Notes under the pieces: model-generated | The model's database searches: none | What the model was told of the DNA's origin: nothing | The model's input: only the letters and a program-made list of their open reading frames with translations | Program-made: the position numbers and the translations under genes | Origin: Kitasatospora sp. GAS204B | GTDB lineage: Bacteria > Actinomycetota > Actinomycetes > Streptomycetales > Streptomycetaceae | Reading direction: 5' to 3' | DNA length: 64,000 nt | NCBI RefSeq assembly: GCF_029892155.1 | Contig: NZ_JARZAG010000002.1 | Span: 124,001 to 188,000, forward strand | Part shown: piece after piece, positions 39,536 through 48,305 of the stretch | Position numbering within the stretch: the first letter of the stretch is position 1 | How the letters are laid out: every line of letters begins with the position of its first letter

Positions 39536-41818
39536 ATGGCCAAGCAGGCCCCGCAGAGCGACCCGGCGCAGGACGCCCCCAAGGTGGGCGCCCCGCAGCG
39601 CGCGGCCGCCGGACTGACCGCCGTGCGGCAGAGCCTGAAGCTGGCCCATGAGCAGATGGGCCCGGCCCGCACCCTGGCCACCCTGGCCAAGGTCAACCAG
39701 CAGGGCGGCTTCGACTGCCCCGGCTGTGCCTGGCCCGAGCCGGACAAGCCGCACACCGCCGAGTTCTGCGAGAACGGCGCCAAGGCGGTCGCCGAGGAGG
39801 CCACCGAGCGCCGGATCACCCGCGCCTTCTTCGCCGAGCACTCGGTGGCCGAGCTGGCCGGGCGCTCCGGCTACTGGCTGGGCCAGCAGGGCCGGCTCAC
39901 CGAGCCGATGCTGCTGGCCGAGGACGCCACCCACTACGCCCCGATCGGCTGGGACGAAGCCTTCGCGATCATCGCCGAGGAGCTCGAGGCGCTGGCGACC
40001 CCCGACGGCGCTGCCTTCTACACCTCGGGCCGGACCAGCAACGAGGCCGCCTTCAGCTACCAGCTGTTCGCCCGCAAGCTGGGCACCAACAACCTGCCGG
40101 ACTGCTCCAACATGTGCCACGAGTCCTCCGGCTCGGCGCTGGTGGAGACCCTCGGGGTGGGCAAGGGCAGCGTCAGCCTGAAGGACCTCTACCAGGCCGA
40201 CCTGATCATCGTGGCCGGGCAGAACCCGGGCACCAACCACCCCCGGATGCTCTCCGCGCTGGAGCGGGCCAAGCGGGCCGGCGCCACCATCGTCAGCGTC
40301 AACCCGCTGCCCGAGGCTGGCCTGGAGCGGTTCAAGAACCCGCAGCACGCGCGCGGCCTGGTCGGCGGCGGCACCAAGCTGACCGACCTGTTCCTGCAGA
40401 TCAGGCTCGGTGGCGACCTGGCGCTGTTCCGCGCGCTCAACCAGCTGATCCTGGCCGCCGACGGCGGCGTGGACCGGGACTTCGTCGCCGAGCACTGCCA
40501 CGGCTTCGACGAGTTCGCCGCCGAGGCCACGTCGACGGACCGTCAGCAGGTGCTCGCCGCAACCGGGTTGCCCTGGGAGCAGATCGAGCAGCTGGCCGAA
40601 CTCGTGCTGAAGTCGAAGAAGGTCATCGTCTGCTGGGCGATGGGCCTGACCCAGCACCGGCACTCGGTGCCGACCATCCGCGAGGTGGTCAACTTCCTGC
40701 TGCTGCGCGGCAATGTGGGACGTCCCGGGGCCGGCGTCTGTCCGGTGCGCGGGCACAGCAACGTCCAGGGCGACCGCACCATGGGCATCTTCGAGCGGCC
40801 CGCCGCCGCCTTCCTGGACGCGCTGGAGCGGGAGTTCGGCTTCGAGCCGCCGCGCGAGCACGGCTTCGACGCGGTCGAGTCGATCCGGGCGATGCGCGAC
40901 GGGCGGGTCAAGGTCTTCTTCGCGATGGGCGGCAACTTCGTCGCGGCCACCCCGGACACCGAGGTCACCGAGGCCGCGATGCGGCAGTGCCGGCTGACCG
41001 TGCAGGTCTCCACCAAGCTGAACCGCTCGCACCTGGTGACCGGCCGCCGGGCGCTGATCCTGCCCACCCTGGGCCGCACCGACCGGGACCACACCGAGGC
41101 GGGCGGCCAGTTCGTCACCGTCGAGGACTCGATGGGCATGGTGCACTCCTCGCAGGGCCGGCTGCGCCCGCCGGCGCCCGGCATCCTCTCCGAGGTCGCG
41201 ATCGTCTGCCGGCTGGCCCGCGCGGTGCTCGGCCCCGCCGACCCGACGCCGTGGGAGGAGTTCGCCACCTCCTACGACACCGTCCGCGACCGGATCGCCC
41301 GGGTGGTGCCGGGCTTCGCCGACTTCAACACCAGGGTCCGGGCGCCCGGTGGCTTCGCGCTGCCGCACGGTCCGCGCGACAGCCGGACCTTCCCCACCGC
41401 CACCGGCAAGGCCAACTTCACCGTCAACACGATGACCGCCCCCGAGGTGCCGGCCGGCCGGCTGCTGTTGCAGACGCTGCGCTCGCACGACCAGTACAAC
41501 ACCACGATCTACGGCCTGGACGACCGCTACCGGGGCATCACCGGCGGGCGCCGGGTGGTGCTGGTCAACCCGCTGGACGCGGCCGAGCTGGGCCTGACCG
41601 AGGGCGGCTACGTCGACCTGGTCAGCGAGTGGCGGGACGGGGTGGCCCGGCGGGCGCCGCACTTCAAGGTGGTGCACTACCCGGTGGCGCGCGGCGGGGC
41701 GGCGGCCTACTACCCGGAGACCAACGTGCTGATCCCGCTGGACTCCACGGCGGAGATCAGCAACACGCCGACCTCCAAGGCCGTGGTGATCCGCTTCCAG
41801 CCGGATTCCGGCGTCTGA
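39536..41818 (+). CDS. FdhF/YdeP family molybdopterin oxidoreductase
   Basis: 760 residues, usual for the YdeP subgroup of formate-dehydrogenase-like enzymes. The iron-sulfur region is reduced to CPGCAWP near residue 60; the following molybdopterin domain includes YTSGRTSNEAAF, CSNMCHESSG, GQNPGTNHPR and VNPLPEAGLERF. Cys in the MCHESSG segment may be the Mo ligand. No fdhD, fdh electron-transfer subunits or cofactor genes are adjacent. YdeP proteins are linked with acid resistance in enterobacteria; the substrate here is unknown. GGAGG upstream supports the ATG. It is divergent from the pseudokinase gene. Confidence 0.9.
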   Translation: MAKQAPQSDPAQDAPKVGAPQRAAAGLTAVRQSLKLAHEQMGPARTLATLAKVNQQGGFDCPGCAWPEPDKPHTAEFCENGAKAVAEEATERRITRAFFAEHSVAELAGRSGYWLGQQGRLTEPMLLAEDATHYAPIGWDEAFAIIAEELEALATPDGAAFYTSGRTSNEAAFSYQLFARKLGTNNLPDCSNMCHESSGSALVETLGVGKGSVSLKDLYQADLIIVAGQNPGTNHPRMLSALERAKRAGATIVSVNPLPEAGLERFKNPQHARGLVGGGTKLTDLFLQIRLGGDLALFRALNQLILAADGGVDRDFVAEHCHGFDEFAAEATSTDRQQVLAATGLPWEQIEQLAELVLKSKKVIVCWAMGLTQHRHSVPTIREVVNFLLLRGNVGRPGAGVCPVRGHSNVQGDRTMGIFERPAAAFLDALEREFGFEPPREHGFDAVESIRAMRDGRVKVFFAMGGNFVAATPDTEVTEAAMRQCRLTVQVSTKLNRSHLVTGRRALILPTLGRTDRDHTEAGGQFVTVEDSMGMVHSSQGRLRPPAPGILSEVAIVCRLARAVLGPADPTPWEEFATSYDTVRDRIARVVPGFADFNTRVRAPGGFALPHGPRDSRTFPTATGKANFTVNTMTAPEVPAGRLLLQTLRSHDQYNTTIYGLDDRYRGITGGRRVVLVNPLDAAELGLTEGGYVDLVSEWRDGVARRAPHFKVVHYPVARGGAAAYYPETNVLIPLDSTAEISNTPTSKAVVIRFQPDSGV
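40534..40546 (+). repeat. copy of dispersed motif GACGGNYCGTCAG
   Basis: GACGGACCGTCAG inside the molybdoenzyme gene. One of six exact matches to GACGGNYCGTCAG in the window (others at 7283-7295, 29563-29575, 35916-35928, 48938-48950 and 60663-60675). Confidence 0.6.
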
Positions 41819-41841
41819 GAGCGGCCGGCCCGAGTCCCGGT

Positions 41842-41889
41842 CCCGATCCGCCGGCGGCCCCTGGAAGTTCGGGCCGCCGGCGGATCGGG
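41842..41889. terminator. bidirectional terminator
   Basis: Perfect 19-base arms (41842-41860 and 41871-41889) with a 10-base loop, between the convergent molybdoenzyme and NlpC/P60 genes. Confidence 0.88.
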
Positions 41890-41890
41890 C

Positions 41891-43480
41891 TCACGGCGTG
41901 GTGCTGGTGGACCCGGACGGGCTCGGCGGGACCGAGGCGCTGCCCGAGGACGACGGCGAGGTGCCCGAAGGCGAGCCGTTCGGGGCGGACGGCGAGGGCG
42001 AGCCGCTCGGCGGGACCGAGGCGCTGCCCGAGGCACTGGCCGTCGGCAGCGGCGAACCCGAGGCGGCACCGGAGGCGGACGCCGAGGCGCCGCCCGATCC
42101 CGAAGCGGACGGCGAGGGCGGGCCGGTGGGCACCGCCGAGGGCGGGATCACCGGCGGCGCGGGCGGGCCGATCGGTAGCACCGGCAGCAGCGAGGGCAGC
42201 GGCGGTTCGCTCGGCAGCCCGGGCACCGCAGCCTGCGAGGGCGCCGCGAGCGGCGTCACCGTCTCCGCCTGCTGCAGCGTGGCGGGCACCTTCCAGGCGC
42301 CACCCTTGTCGTCCGAGGCGTTCTGCGGGTCGGGCCGCACCGCGCCCAGGATCGGCGCCATGCCGATCGGCGAGACCCGGACGAACGCACCGGTGTGCGG
42401 AGCCTGCACGACCAGCCCGCCGCCGATGTACATCGCCACGTGCTCGGCGCTGCTGTAGTAGATCAGCAGGTCGCCGGGGCGCAGCTGGTTCAGCGGGACG
42501 TGCTGCAGTTGGGCCCACTGCTCCTGGCTGGTGCGCGGGATCTGGACGCCCGCACTCAGCCAGGCCTGCGAGGTGAGGCCGGAGCAGTCGAAGGAGGCGG
42601 GTCCGACGCCGCCCCACAGGTACGGCTTGCCGAGCTGCGCGAGCGCGAAGGCGACCGCCTGCCGGCCGGCCGCCGAGGGGGTGCGCTCACCCTGGCCGAG
42701 CGCACCGCTGGCCAGGAAGGCCAGTTGGGCCTGGTCGACCTGGTTCTGCTCCAGCTGCTGCAGCTCGGTCTGCTGGGCGCCGGTGAGCGAGGAGACCAGC
42801 TGCTCGACGGTGGCCAGCTGGCCGGCGATCTCGGCCTTGTTCTGGTCCTGCTGGGTGAGCAGCGACTTGGTGCCGTTGGCCGCGTCGGTGGACTGCTTCC
42901 TCAGCTGCTCCAGCGCCGCCTGGTCGCCCTTGAGCTGGGCGACGAAGGTGGCCTGCGAGCGGCTCGCGGCGGAGAGCAGCGCGGCGAGGTGGGCGGCCTG
43001 GTACGGGTCGTTGGTCAGCAGCAGCTCGCCGAGGCCGGAGACGTCGCCGTTGCGGTACTGCTCGGAGGCCAGTTCGGCGGCGACGTCGACGCCCTGGTCG
43101 ACCAGCTTCTGCTGGGCGTCGATCTTGGCGTTGACCGCGGCCACGCCGCTCTGCTGGGCGGCCAGTTGCTGGGCGGTGGCGTTGTACTGCTCGGTGGCCG
43201 CCTCGGCGTTCTGGTAGAGCAGGTGGATCTTGTCGAGCAGCGGGCCGAGGGTGGCCTCGGCGGCGGCCAGCGGGTCGCCGCCAGCGGCCGCGCCGGACGG
43301 TACGGCGCCGGGGGCGGTCGGCGTCGCGGTGGCCGAGGGCGACGGCATGGGGGCGGCGAAGGCCGTCTGGGCGGCCATCGGCAGCGCGAGCGCGGCCACC
43401 GCCAGCACCGCACCGCAGCGCAGCGCGGCCCGCAGCCATGGCTGCGTCCCGACCAGTCGTTCACGGCTCACAGCCCGCAT
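41891..43480 (-). CDS. secreted NlpC/P60 peptidoglycan endopeptidase with coiled-coil N-terminus
   Basis: 529 residues. Signal peptide at about 1-43 (ALPMAAQTAFAAP cleavage region). A Gln/Ala-rich coiled coil spans 70-265, as in RipA/CwlO-type hydrolases. The NlpC/P60 domain (about 270-390) has Cys in FDCSGLTSQAW, the first His in HVAMYIGGG and the third residue in VQAPHTG. The last 110 residues are a Pro/Ser/Gly tail of PSPSASGSG type. It cuts peptide stems of peptidoglycan; the coiled coil probably holds it inactive until a partner binds. Confidence 0.92.
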   Translation of the reverse strand: MRAVSRERLVGTQPWLRAALRCGAVLAVAALALPMAAQTAFAAPMPSPSATATPTAPGAVPSGAAAGGDPLAAAEATLGPLLDKIHLLYQNAEAATEQYNATAQQLAAQQSGVAAVNAKIDAQQKLVDQGVDVAAELASEQYRNGDVSGLGELLLTNDPYQAAHLAALLSAASRSQATFVAQLKGDQAALEQLRKQSTDAANGTKSLLTQQDQNKAEIAGQLATVEQLVSSLTGAQQTELQQLEQNQVDQAQLAFLASGALGQGERTPSAAGRQAVAFALAQLGKPYLWGGVGPASFDCSGLTSQAWLSAGVQIPRTSQEQWAQLQHVPLNQLRPGDLLIYYSSAEHVAMYIGGGLVVQAPHTGAFVRVSPIGMAPILGAVRPDPQNASDDKGGAWKVPATLQQAETVTPLAAPSQAAVPGLPSEPPLPSLLPVLPIGPPAPPVIPPSAVPTGPPSPSASGSGGASASASGAASGSPLPTASASGSASVPPSGSPSPSAPNGSPSGTSPSSSGSASVPPSPSGSTSTTP

Positions 43481-43828
43481 CGGCTCGCCTCCCCCTCGTT
43501 CGATGACTCCCCCGGCACCGCCGCCGGCAGGCCCTTGCCGATCCTGCCACGCGAACGGCCGGATCCGGCAGGGTGCCTCGAAGCATCTGATGAATTCTCA
43601 GCTGACAGGCCGTCGTGACACAGATCTCACGAATCCGACCCCAAACCGGACGTTGTTCGCATAAGACCAGGCCAAGACACCTGAGAGACTCGTGGAGGCC
43701 AAGTGCAGGACATGAACGGACCCGGAAATCCCGGTCTAGTTAACCTCCCGTTCACTCGACCTCCCTACGGTCGCGCTGAACACAGCTGACGAAAACAACA
43801 GTCCGACTACTACGACGATTGTTTGGTA
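43481..43828. other. divergent control region between NlpC/P60 and pit genes
   Basis: 348 bases. A PHO box lies at 43739-43756 close to the transporter. The left half upstream of the hydrolase does not match the c-di-AMP (ydaO) riboswitch that precedes some Streptomyces wall hydrolases. No additional gene seen. Confidence 0.5.
43739..43756 (+). promoter_or_regulatory. PHO box (PhoP operator) upstream of pit
   Basis: GTTAACC (43739) and GTTCACT (43750) are two direct-repeat units at the 11-base period of the Streptomyces PhoP site (consensus GTTCACC). They lie 73-90 bases upstream of the pit ATG. Confidence 0.6.
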
Positions 43829-45016
43829 ATGGAACACATCACGTTCCTGGTCGCGGTGGTGATCGTCACCGCTCTTGCCTTCGACTTCACCAACGGCTTC
43901 CACGACACCGCCAACGCGATGGCCACCTCCATCGCCACCGGCGCGCTGCGACCCAAGGTCGCCGTCGGCATCTCCGCGGTCCTCAACTTCGCGGGCGCCT
44001 TCCTCTCGGTGAAGGTCGCGAGCACCATCTCGGGCGGGATCGTCAATGAGAAGGCGGGCATCCACCCGTCGGTGATCTTCGCGGCACTGGCCGGTGCCAT
44101 CCTCTGGAACCTGGTGACCTGGCTGCGCGGCCTGCCCTCCAGTTCCTCGCACGCGCTGTACGGCGGCCTGATCGGCGCCACCGTCGTGGGCGTCGGGCTC
44201 GACGGCGTCAACTTCAGCACCGTGGTCACCAAGATCCTCATCCCGGCCGTCGCCTCCCCGGTCGTGGCCGGCCTGGCCGCCTGGGGCGCCACCAAGGTCG
44301 CCTACCTGATCACCCGGCGCGGCGGCGCGAAGACCACCACCAAGGGCTTCAAGATCGGCCAGATGTTCTCCGCCTCGCTGGTCTCGCTGGCCCACGGCAC
44401 CAACGACGCCCAGAAGACGATGGGCATCATCACCCTGACCCTGGTCTCGGTCGGCGCGCTGCCCAAGCACGCGCTGCCCCCCACCTGGGTGATCGCCAGC
44501 GCCGGCCTGGCCATCGCGCTCGGCACCTACATGGGCGGCTGGCGGATCATCCGCAGCATGGGCAAGGGTCTGACGGACGTCCAGGCACCGCAGGGCTTCG
44601 CCGCCGAGGCCGCAACGACCGCGGTGATCCTGACCTCCTCGCACATGGGCTACGGCCTCTCCACCACCCAGGTGGTCTCCGGCGGCATCATGGGCGCGGG
44701 CCTCGGCGGCCCGAAGGCCCAGGTGCACTGGAGCATGGCCCGCCGCATGGTCTACACCTGGGGCCTGACGCTGCCCGCCGCCGCCGTGGTGGCCGGCGCC
44801 GCCGCCTTCGTGGCGGACCAGGGCACCTGGGGCGTCGTGCTGGTCGGCGCCGCCCTGGTGGCCGGCTCGGGCACAATGTGGCTGCTCTCCCGCCGCCAGC
44901 CGGTGACCGCGAGCAACGTCAACGAGGTCCCGGAACTCACCGACGTCACGCCGGTCCCCGTTCCCGGCAGCGCCGCCTCGCCCGCCACCACCCCGACCAC
45001 CACCGTCGCCGCCTGA
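43829..45016 (+). CDS. pit: PiT-family inorganic phosphate transporter
   Basis: 395 residues with about ten membrane helices. The two inverted PiT signatures are present: FDFTNGFHDTANAMATSIATGAL (split here at helix 1) near 17-40 and SLAHGTNDAQKTMGI near 190. The low-affinity system imports metal-phosphate with protons. The C-terminal 45 residues are Pro/Thr-rich. The ATG at 43829 is used; a TTG two codons earlier is possible. A PHO box upstream suggests phosphate control. A small membrane protein gene follows after 11 bases. Confidence 0.93.
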   Translation: MEHITFLVAVVIVTALAFDFTNGFHDTANAMATSIATGALRPKVAVGISAVLNFAGAFLSVKVASTISGGIVNEKAGIHPSVIFAALAGAILWNLVTWLRGLPSSSSHALYGGLIGATVVGVGLDGVNFSTVVTKILIPAVASPVVAGLAAWGATKVAYLITRRGGAKTTTKGFKIGQMFSASLVSLAHGTNDAQKTMGIITLTLVSVGALPKHALPPTWVIASAGLAIALGTYMGGWRIIRSMGKGLTDVQAPQGFAAEAATTAVILTSSHMGYGLSTTQVVSGGIMGAGLGGPKAQVHWSMARRMVYTWGLTLPAAAVVAGAAAFVADQGTWGVVLVGAALVAGSGTMWLLSRRQPVTASNVNEVPELTDVTPVPVPGSAASPATTPTTTVAA

Positions 45017-45027
45017 GGGGCTCTGCC

Positions 45028-45252
45028 ATGCACATCAACTGGAGCGCCCTCGCCGACACCGCCGGCGTCAGCTTCGTGGTCACCGTCGCCGTGGTCGCGG
45101 CCTTCGCCCTCGGGGTGCTGGCCCTGGGCCGGCGGGAGGCCGCTGTCGAGGCCGGATCGGGCCGCGGCACCGCCGCACTGGCCGGTGCCGGCGTCTGCTT
45201 CGCCGCCTGCGCGGCGGCGGTCGGCTACGGACTCACCCTGATCGCGGGCTGA
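45028..45252 (+). CDS. small two-helix membrane protein downstream of pit
   Basis: 74 residues: an N-terminal helix (VSFVVTVAVVAAFALGVLALG, about 14-34) and a second (ALAGAGVCFAACAAAVGYGL, 49-68) with a charged loop. It starts 11 bases after the pit stop with GAGGGG before the ATG, so it is co-transcribed and may be an accessory of the transporter. Family unknown to me. Confidence 0.75.
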   Translation: MHINWSALADTAGVSFVVTVAVVAAFALGVLALGRREAAVEAGSGRGTAALAGAGVCFAACAAAVGYGLTLIAG

Positions 45253-45280
45253 GACCGGCCTGACCTGGACAGGCAGCGCG

Positions 45281-45328
45281 AACGGCGAAGGCCGCGAGGT
45301 GGATGTCCACCTCGCGGCCTTCGCCGTT
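45281..45328. terminator. very strong bidirectional terminator
   Basis: Perfect 23-base arms (45281-45303 and 45306-45328) with only two bases between, separating the convergent pit operon and the MFS gene. Confidence 0.9.
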
Positions 45329-45362
45329 GCCCGCCCCCGTGGCGAACCGGGCGCGCCCCGCG

Positions 45363-47054
45363 CTACACCGACTCGCCGACCGAGGGGTCGGCCACCGGCT
45401 CCGGCTGGACGGCCTGGAGGCCATCGGTGGCGTGGGCAGCGTGGGCGGCGTGAGCGCCGTGGGAAGCGTGGGCGCCGTGGCCGGCCTGCGCGGCGTGGGC
45501 GGTGCGCAGCGGTACCTCGCGGATGAACAGCACCACCAGGAAGGCCACCGCCGCGAACGGCGCGGCGACCAGGAAGACCGTGCCCACCCCGTGCCCGAAG
45601 GCGTCGGTGACCAGCGGGACCAGCGGCGCGGGCAGCGCGTGCAGGTCCGGCAGGTCGCCGCCGCCCAGCGCGCTCGCCCCGGCCGCCGGGATGTGGGCGG
45701 CCAACAGATTCTGGGTCAGGTAGTGGGTGACCCGGGTGCCGAGCAGTGCGCCCAGGGCCGAGACGCCCATCGCGCCGCCCATGGTGCGGAAGAAGGTCAC
45801 CGTCGAGCTGGCGGTGCCCAGTTCCTTGGCGGGGACCGTGTTCTGCACCGCCAGCACCAGGTTCTGCGAGGTCAGGCCGAGGCCGATGCCGGTGGCGGCC
45901 ATGTAGAGCGAGAGCACGCCGTAGTTCGTGTCGGCGCGGGCGGTGCCGAGCAGGAAGAAGCCGAGGGCGAGCAGGAAGGTGCCGGCCACCAGGTAGCGCT
46001 TCCACTTGCCGTGCTTGGTGATCAGCCGGCCCGCGATGGCGGAGGCGAGCGCCAGGCCGAGGATCATCGGCAGCGTCAGGATGCCCGCCATGGTCGGCGT
46101 CTTCCCCTTGGCCAGCTGGAAGTACTGGCTGAGGAAGGTGGTGGCGCCGTACATCCCGATGCCGACGAAGGTGCTGGCCACCGCGGCCAGGCTCACGGTG
46201 CGGTGGCGGAACAGGCCCAGCGGCATGATCGGCTCCGCCGCCCGACGCTCGGTCAGGACGAAGAGCAGCACCAGCAGCAGCCCGCCGCCGACCATCAGCG
46301 CGGTCTGCCAGGAGCCCCAGGCGTAGTTCTTGCCGGCCAGCGTGACCCAGACCATCAGCAGGCTGACCGCGCCGGCGATCAGGATCGCGCCGAGATAGTC
46401 GATCTTCGCCTTCCGCTTGACCACCGGCAGGTGCAGGGTGCGCTGCAGCACGATGATGGCGATCACCGAGAACGGGATGCCGACGTAGAAGCACCAGCGC
46501 CAGCCCAGCCAGTGGGTGTCCACGATGACCCCGCCGATCAGCGGCCCGCCGATGGTGGCCAGCGCGAAGACGGCACCGAAGTAGCCGCTGTAGCGGCCTC
46601 GTTCGCGCGGCGGGACCATCGCCGCCAGGCAGATCTGCCCGAGTGCCACCACGCCGCCGGCGCCCAGGCCCTGCAGCACCCGGCAGCCGATCAGCTCGGC
46701 GGTGTTCTGCGAGAGGCCGGCCAGGGTGGAGGAGACGATGTAGATCACCAGCGCCAGCTGGACCAGCAGCTTCTTGCTCACCAGGTCGGAGAGCTTGCCC
46801 CAGATCGGGGTGGAGGCGGTGAGCGAGAGCAACGCCGCGGTGATCACCCAGGTGTAGGCGGACTCGCCGCCGTGCAGGTCGTTGAGGATGGTCGGCAGCG
46901 CGTTGGAGACGATGGTCGAGGAGAGCACCGCGACGAAGAGGCCGAGCAGCAGCCCGGAGAGCGCTTCGAGGATCTCACGGTGCGTCATCGGGCGGTCGGG
47001 GGCGACGGCACCGTGGTGATGGTGCTGCGGGTGCGCCGGCTGGCTGCTGGTCAT
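45363..47054 (-). CDS. MFS drug exporter, DHA2 family, with histidine-rich C-terminus
   Basis: 563 residues, 14 predicted helices. Motifs: VLSSTIVSNALPTI in helix 1 and GKLSDLVSKK between helices 2 and 3. The C-terminal cytoplasmic tail has repeated GHGAH, SHGAH and HAAHA units, with about eight histidines in 30 residues, and could bind metal. N-terminus also has HPQHHHH. The ATG at 47054 has AAGGA upstream. A MarR gene lies just upstream on the same strand, and two palindromes in the gap (47072-47086, 47101-47115) are the evident operators. Confidence 0.9.
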   Translation of the reverse strand: MTSSQPAHPQHHHHGAVAPDRPMTHREILEALSGLLLGLFVAVLSSTIVSNALPTILNDLHGGESAYTWVITAALLSLTASTPIWGKLSDLVSKKLLVQLALVIYIVSSTLAGLSQNTAELIGCRVLQGLGAGGVVALGQICLAAMVPPRERGRYSGYFGAVFALATIGGPLIGGVIVDTHWLGWRWCFYVGIPFSVIAIIVLQRTLHLPVVKRKAKIDYLGAILIAGAVSLLMVWVTLAGKNYAWGSWQTALMVGGGLLLVLLFVLTERRAAEPIMPLGLFRHRTVSLAAVASTFVGIGMYGATTFLSQYFQLAKGKTPTMAGILTLPMILGLALASAIAGRLITKHGKWKRYLVAGTFLLALGFFLLGTARADTNYGVLSLYMAATGIGLGLTSQNLVLAVQNTVPAKELGTASSTVTFFRTMGGAMGVSALGALLGTRVTHYLTQNLLAAHIPAAGASALGGGDLPDLHALPAPLVPLVTDAFGHGVGTVFLVAAPFAAVAFLVVLFIREVPLRTAHAAQAGHGAHASHGAHAAHAAHATDGLQAVQPEPVADPSVGESV

Positions 47055-47071
47055 GAAGGTCCTTAGAAATC

Positions 47072-47115
47072 GTTGCCTAAGGCAACCATAAGCTTCGATA
47101 GTTGACCTAGGCAAC
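47072..47115 (-). promoter_or_regulatory. paired MarR operators and promoter of the exporter
   Basis: GTTGCCTAAGGCAAC (47072-47086) is a perfect palindrome around TAA; GTTGACCTAGGCAAC (47101-47115) is a near copy, 29 bases away. On the minus strand TTGCCT within the second and TATGGT before the first are 18 bases apart and form a -35/-10, so binding would block RNA polymerase. Confidence 0.7.
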
Positions 47116-47180
47116 CTTCTCTGTGGACGTTGACGCGGACTGCGGCCCGGACCTTGACCCGGACGTCGGCACTCGCTCGG

Positions 47181-47660
47181 CTACTCGTCCCAGTCCTCGC
47201 GCCGGCTCACGCTGGCCACCGTCTCGTTGAACCGCGCCAGCAGGTGGACGAACTGGTCGAGTTCGGCCGGATCCCAGCTGGCGAGCATGGCGCGGAACGA
47301 GGCGATCCGGTACTCGTGCGCCCGCAGGAAACGCCGGGCGCCGTCCTCGGTGAGCGAGACCAGCGAGACCCGCCCGTCCAGCGGATCGGACTCGCGCGCC
47401 ACCAGGCCGAGTTCCTCCAGCGCCTTGATCTGCCGGCTGATCGTCGCCTTGCCGACCCCGAAGTGCGCCCCGACATCGGTCACCCGGACCTGCCCCGCTT
47501 CGCTGAGGTGGGCGAGCAGGCTGTAGGCCAGGCCCTCCAGCTTGGGATGCACCATCCGCGACATCTCGGCGGACCTGGCCCGCCCGCGGCGGAACATCAC
47601 CGCGACCTCGCGCTCCACCGCGCGGAAGACCGCTTCACTGCCCGTCAGATCCTCGACCAC
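47181..47660 (-). CDS. MarR-family regulator of the adjacent exporter
   Basis: 159 residues. The winged helix is at about 45-110: AYSLLAHLSEAGQVRVTDVGAHF, GVGKATISRQIKALEELGLVAR, and the wing SDPLDGRVSLVSLTEDG. It starts at a GTG at 47660. It is 126 bases upstream of the MFS gene, in the same direction, and the gap holds two palindromic operators. Likely represses the exporter until a small molecule binds. Confidence 0.92.
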   Translation of the reverse strand: MVEDLTGSEAVFRAVEREVAVMFRRGRARSAEMSRMVHPKLEGLAYSLLAHLSEAGQVRVTDVGAHFGVGKATISRQIKALEELGLVARESDPLDGRVSLVSLTEDGARRFLRAHEYRIASFRAMLASWDPAELDQFVHLLARFNETVASVSRREDWDE

Positions 47661-47797
47661 ACCAACCCGCCGCTCTGCCGCAGAGCGCCGCCCGCCGACG
47701 CGTGATCAGTATCCACCAGCCCCGGCGCGGGAGGGACTACCCCAAATGCCTCGAATGGCAGGAAGAAACGGTCATGCTGTGATCTGCCATTTGCATC

Positions 47798-47821
47798 GCT
47801 TTCGAGCTTTCGAGCTTTCGA
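47798..47821. repeat. three tandem copies of GCTTTCGA
   Basis: Exact 8-base unit repeated three times at the broken 5' edge of the pseudogene, a possible slippage or junction scar. Confidence 0.8.
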
Positions 47822-48297
47822 GAGTCGCTTCCGACCGCGGTGCTGGCGCTCTACTCGATCGCGGCCGGACTCGGCGGCGTGCTGATCGCCGGGCCGGTCC
47901 TGAACGCGCTGCCCGGCAGCGTCGCCGCGCTCTGGGCGTGGGCAGCCTGGTGGTCTTCGCGGTCGGCACCATCACGATGGCGCTGGAGTGCCTCTTCGAC
48001 GTGGTCGGCATCGGGCTCGCGGTGCTGGTCTTCGTGGTGCTCGGCAACCCGAGCGCGGGCGGGGTCTTCCCGCTGCCGCTGCTGCCGCCGTTCTGGCGGG
48101 CGATCGGCGCCTGGCTGCCGAACGGCGCGGGGACCAGCGCCACCCGCTCGATCGCCTACCTGGGCGCCACCAGGCTCACCATGCCGCTGCTGGTCCTCGC
48201 GGTCTGGGCGGTGGTCGGAGTGGTCGTCTCGCTGCTCGCGGTGCACAGCAGGGCCCGGGGCGGCCGGCCGATGGTCGCCCCGCCGGAGCGGGGCTGA
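47805..48297 (+). pseudogene. truncated, frameshifted transporter permease fragment (DUF3533/YhgE-like C-terminus)
   Basis: Two frames carry one membrane protein. The first reads ESLPTAVLALYSIAAGLGG then VLIAGPVLNALPGSVAAL to about 47930; the second continues with LGVGSLVVFAVGTITMAL, then PLLPPFWRAIGAWLPNGAG and TMPLLVLAVWAVVGVVVSL to the stop at 48297. The shift is within 47926-47940. The 5' two thirds expected for such permeases are absent. The end resembles the last four helices of YhgE/Pip-type ABC-2 permeases. Confidence 0.75.
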
Positions 48298-48305
48298 CGC
48301 TTCCC

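Noticed and set aside
38186..41677. 1163-codon minus-strand frame suggesting a giant kinase
   Set aside because: Only the part from 39373 downward resembles a protein; the rest is antisense to the molybdoenzyme gene.
43481..43700. c-di-AMP (ydaO) riboswitch upstream of the NlpC/P60 gene
   Set aside because: I looked for its conserved core sequences and found none.
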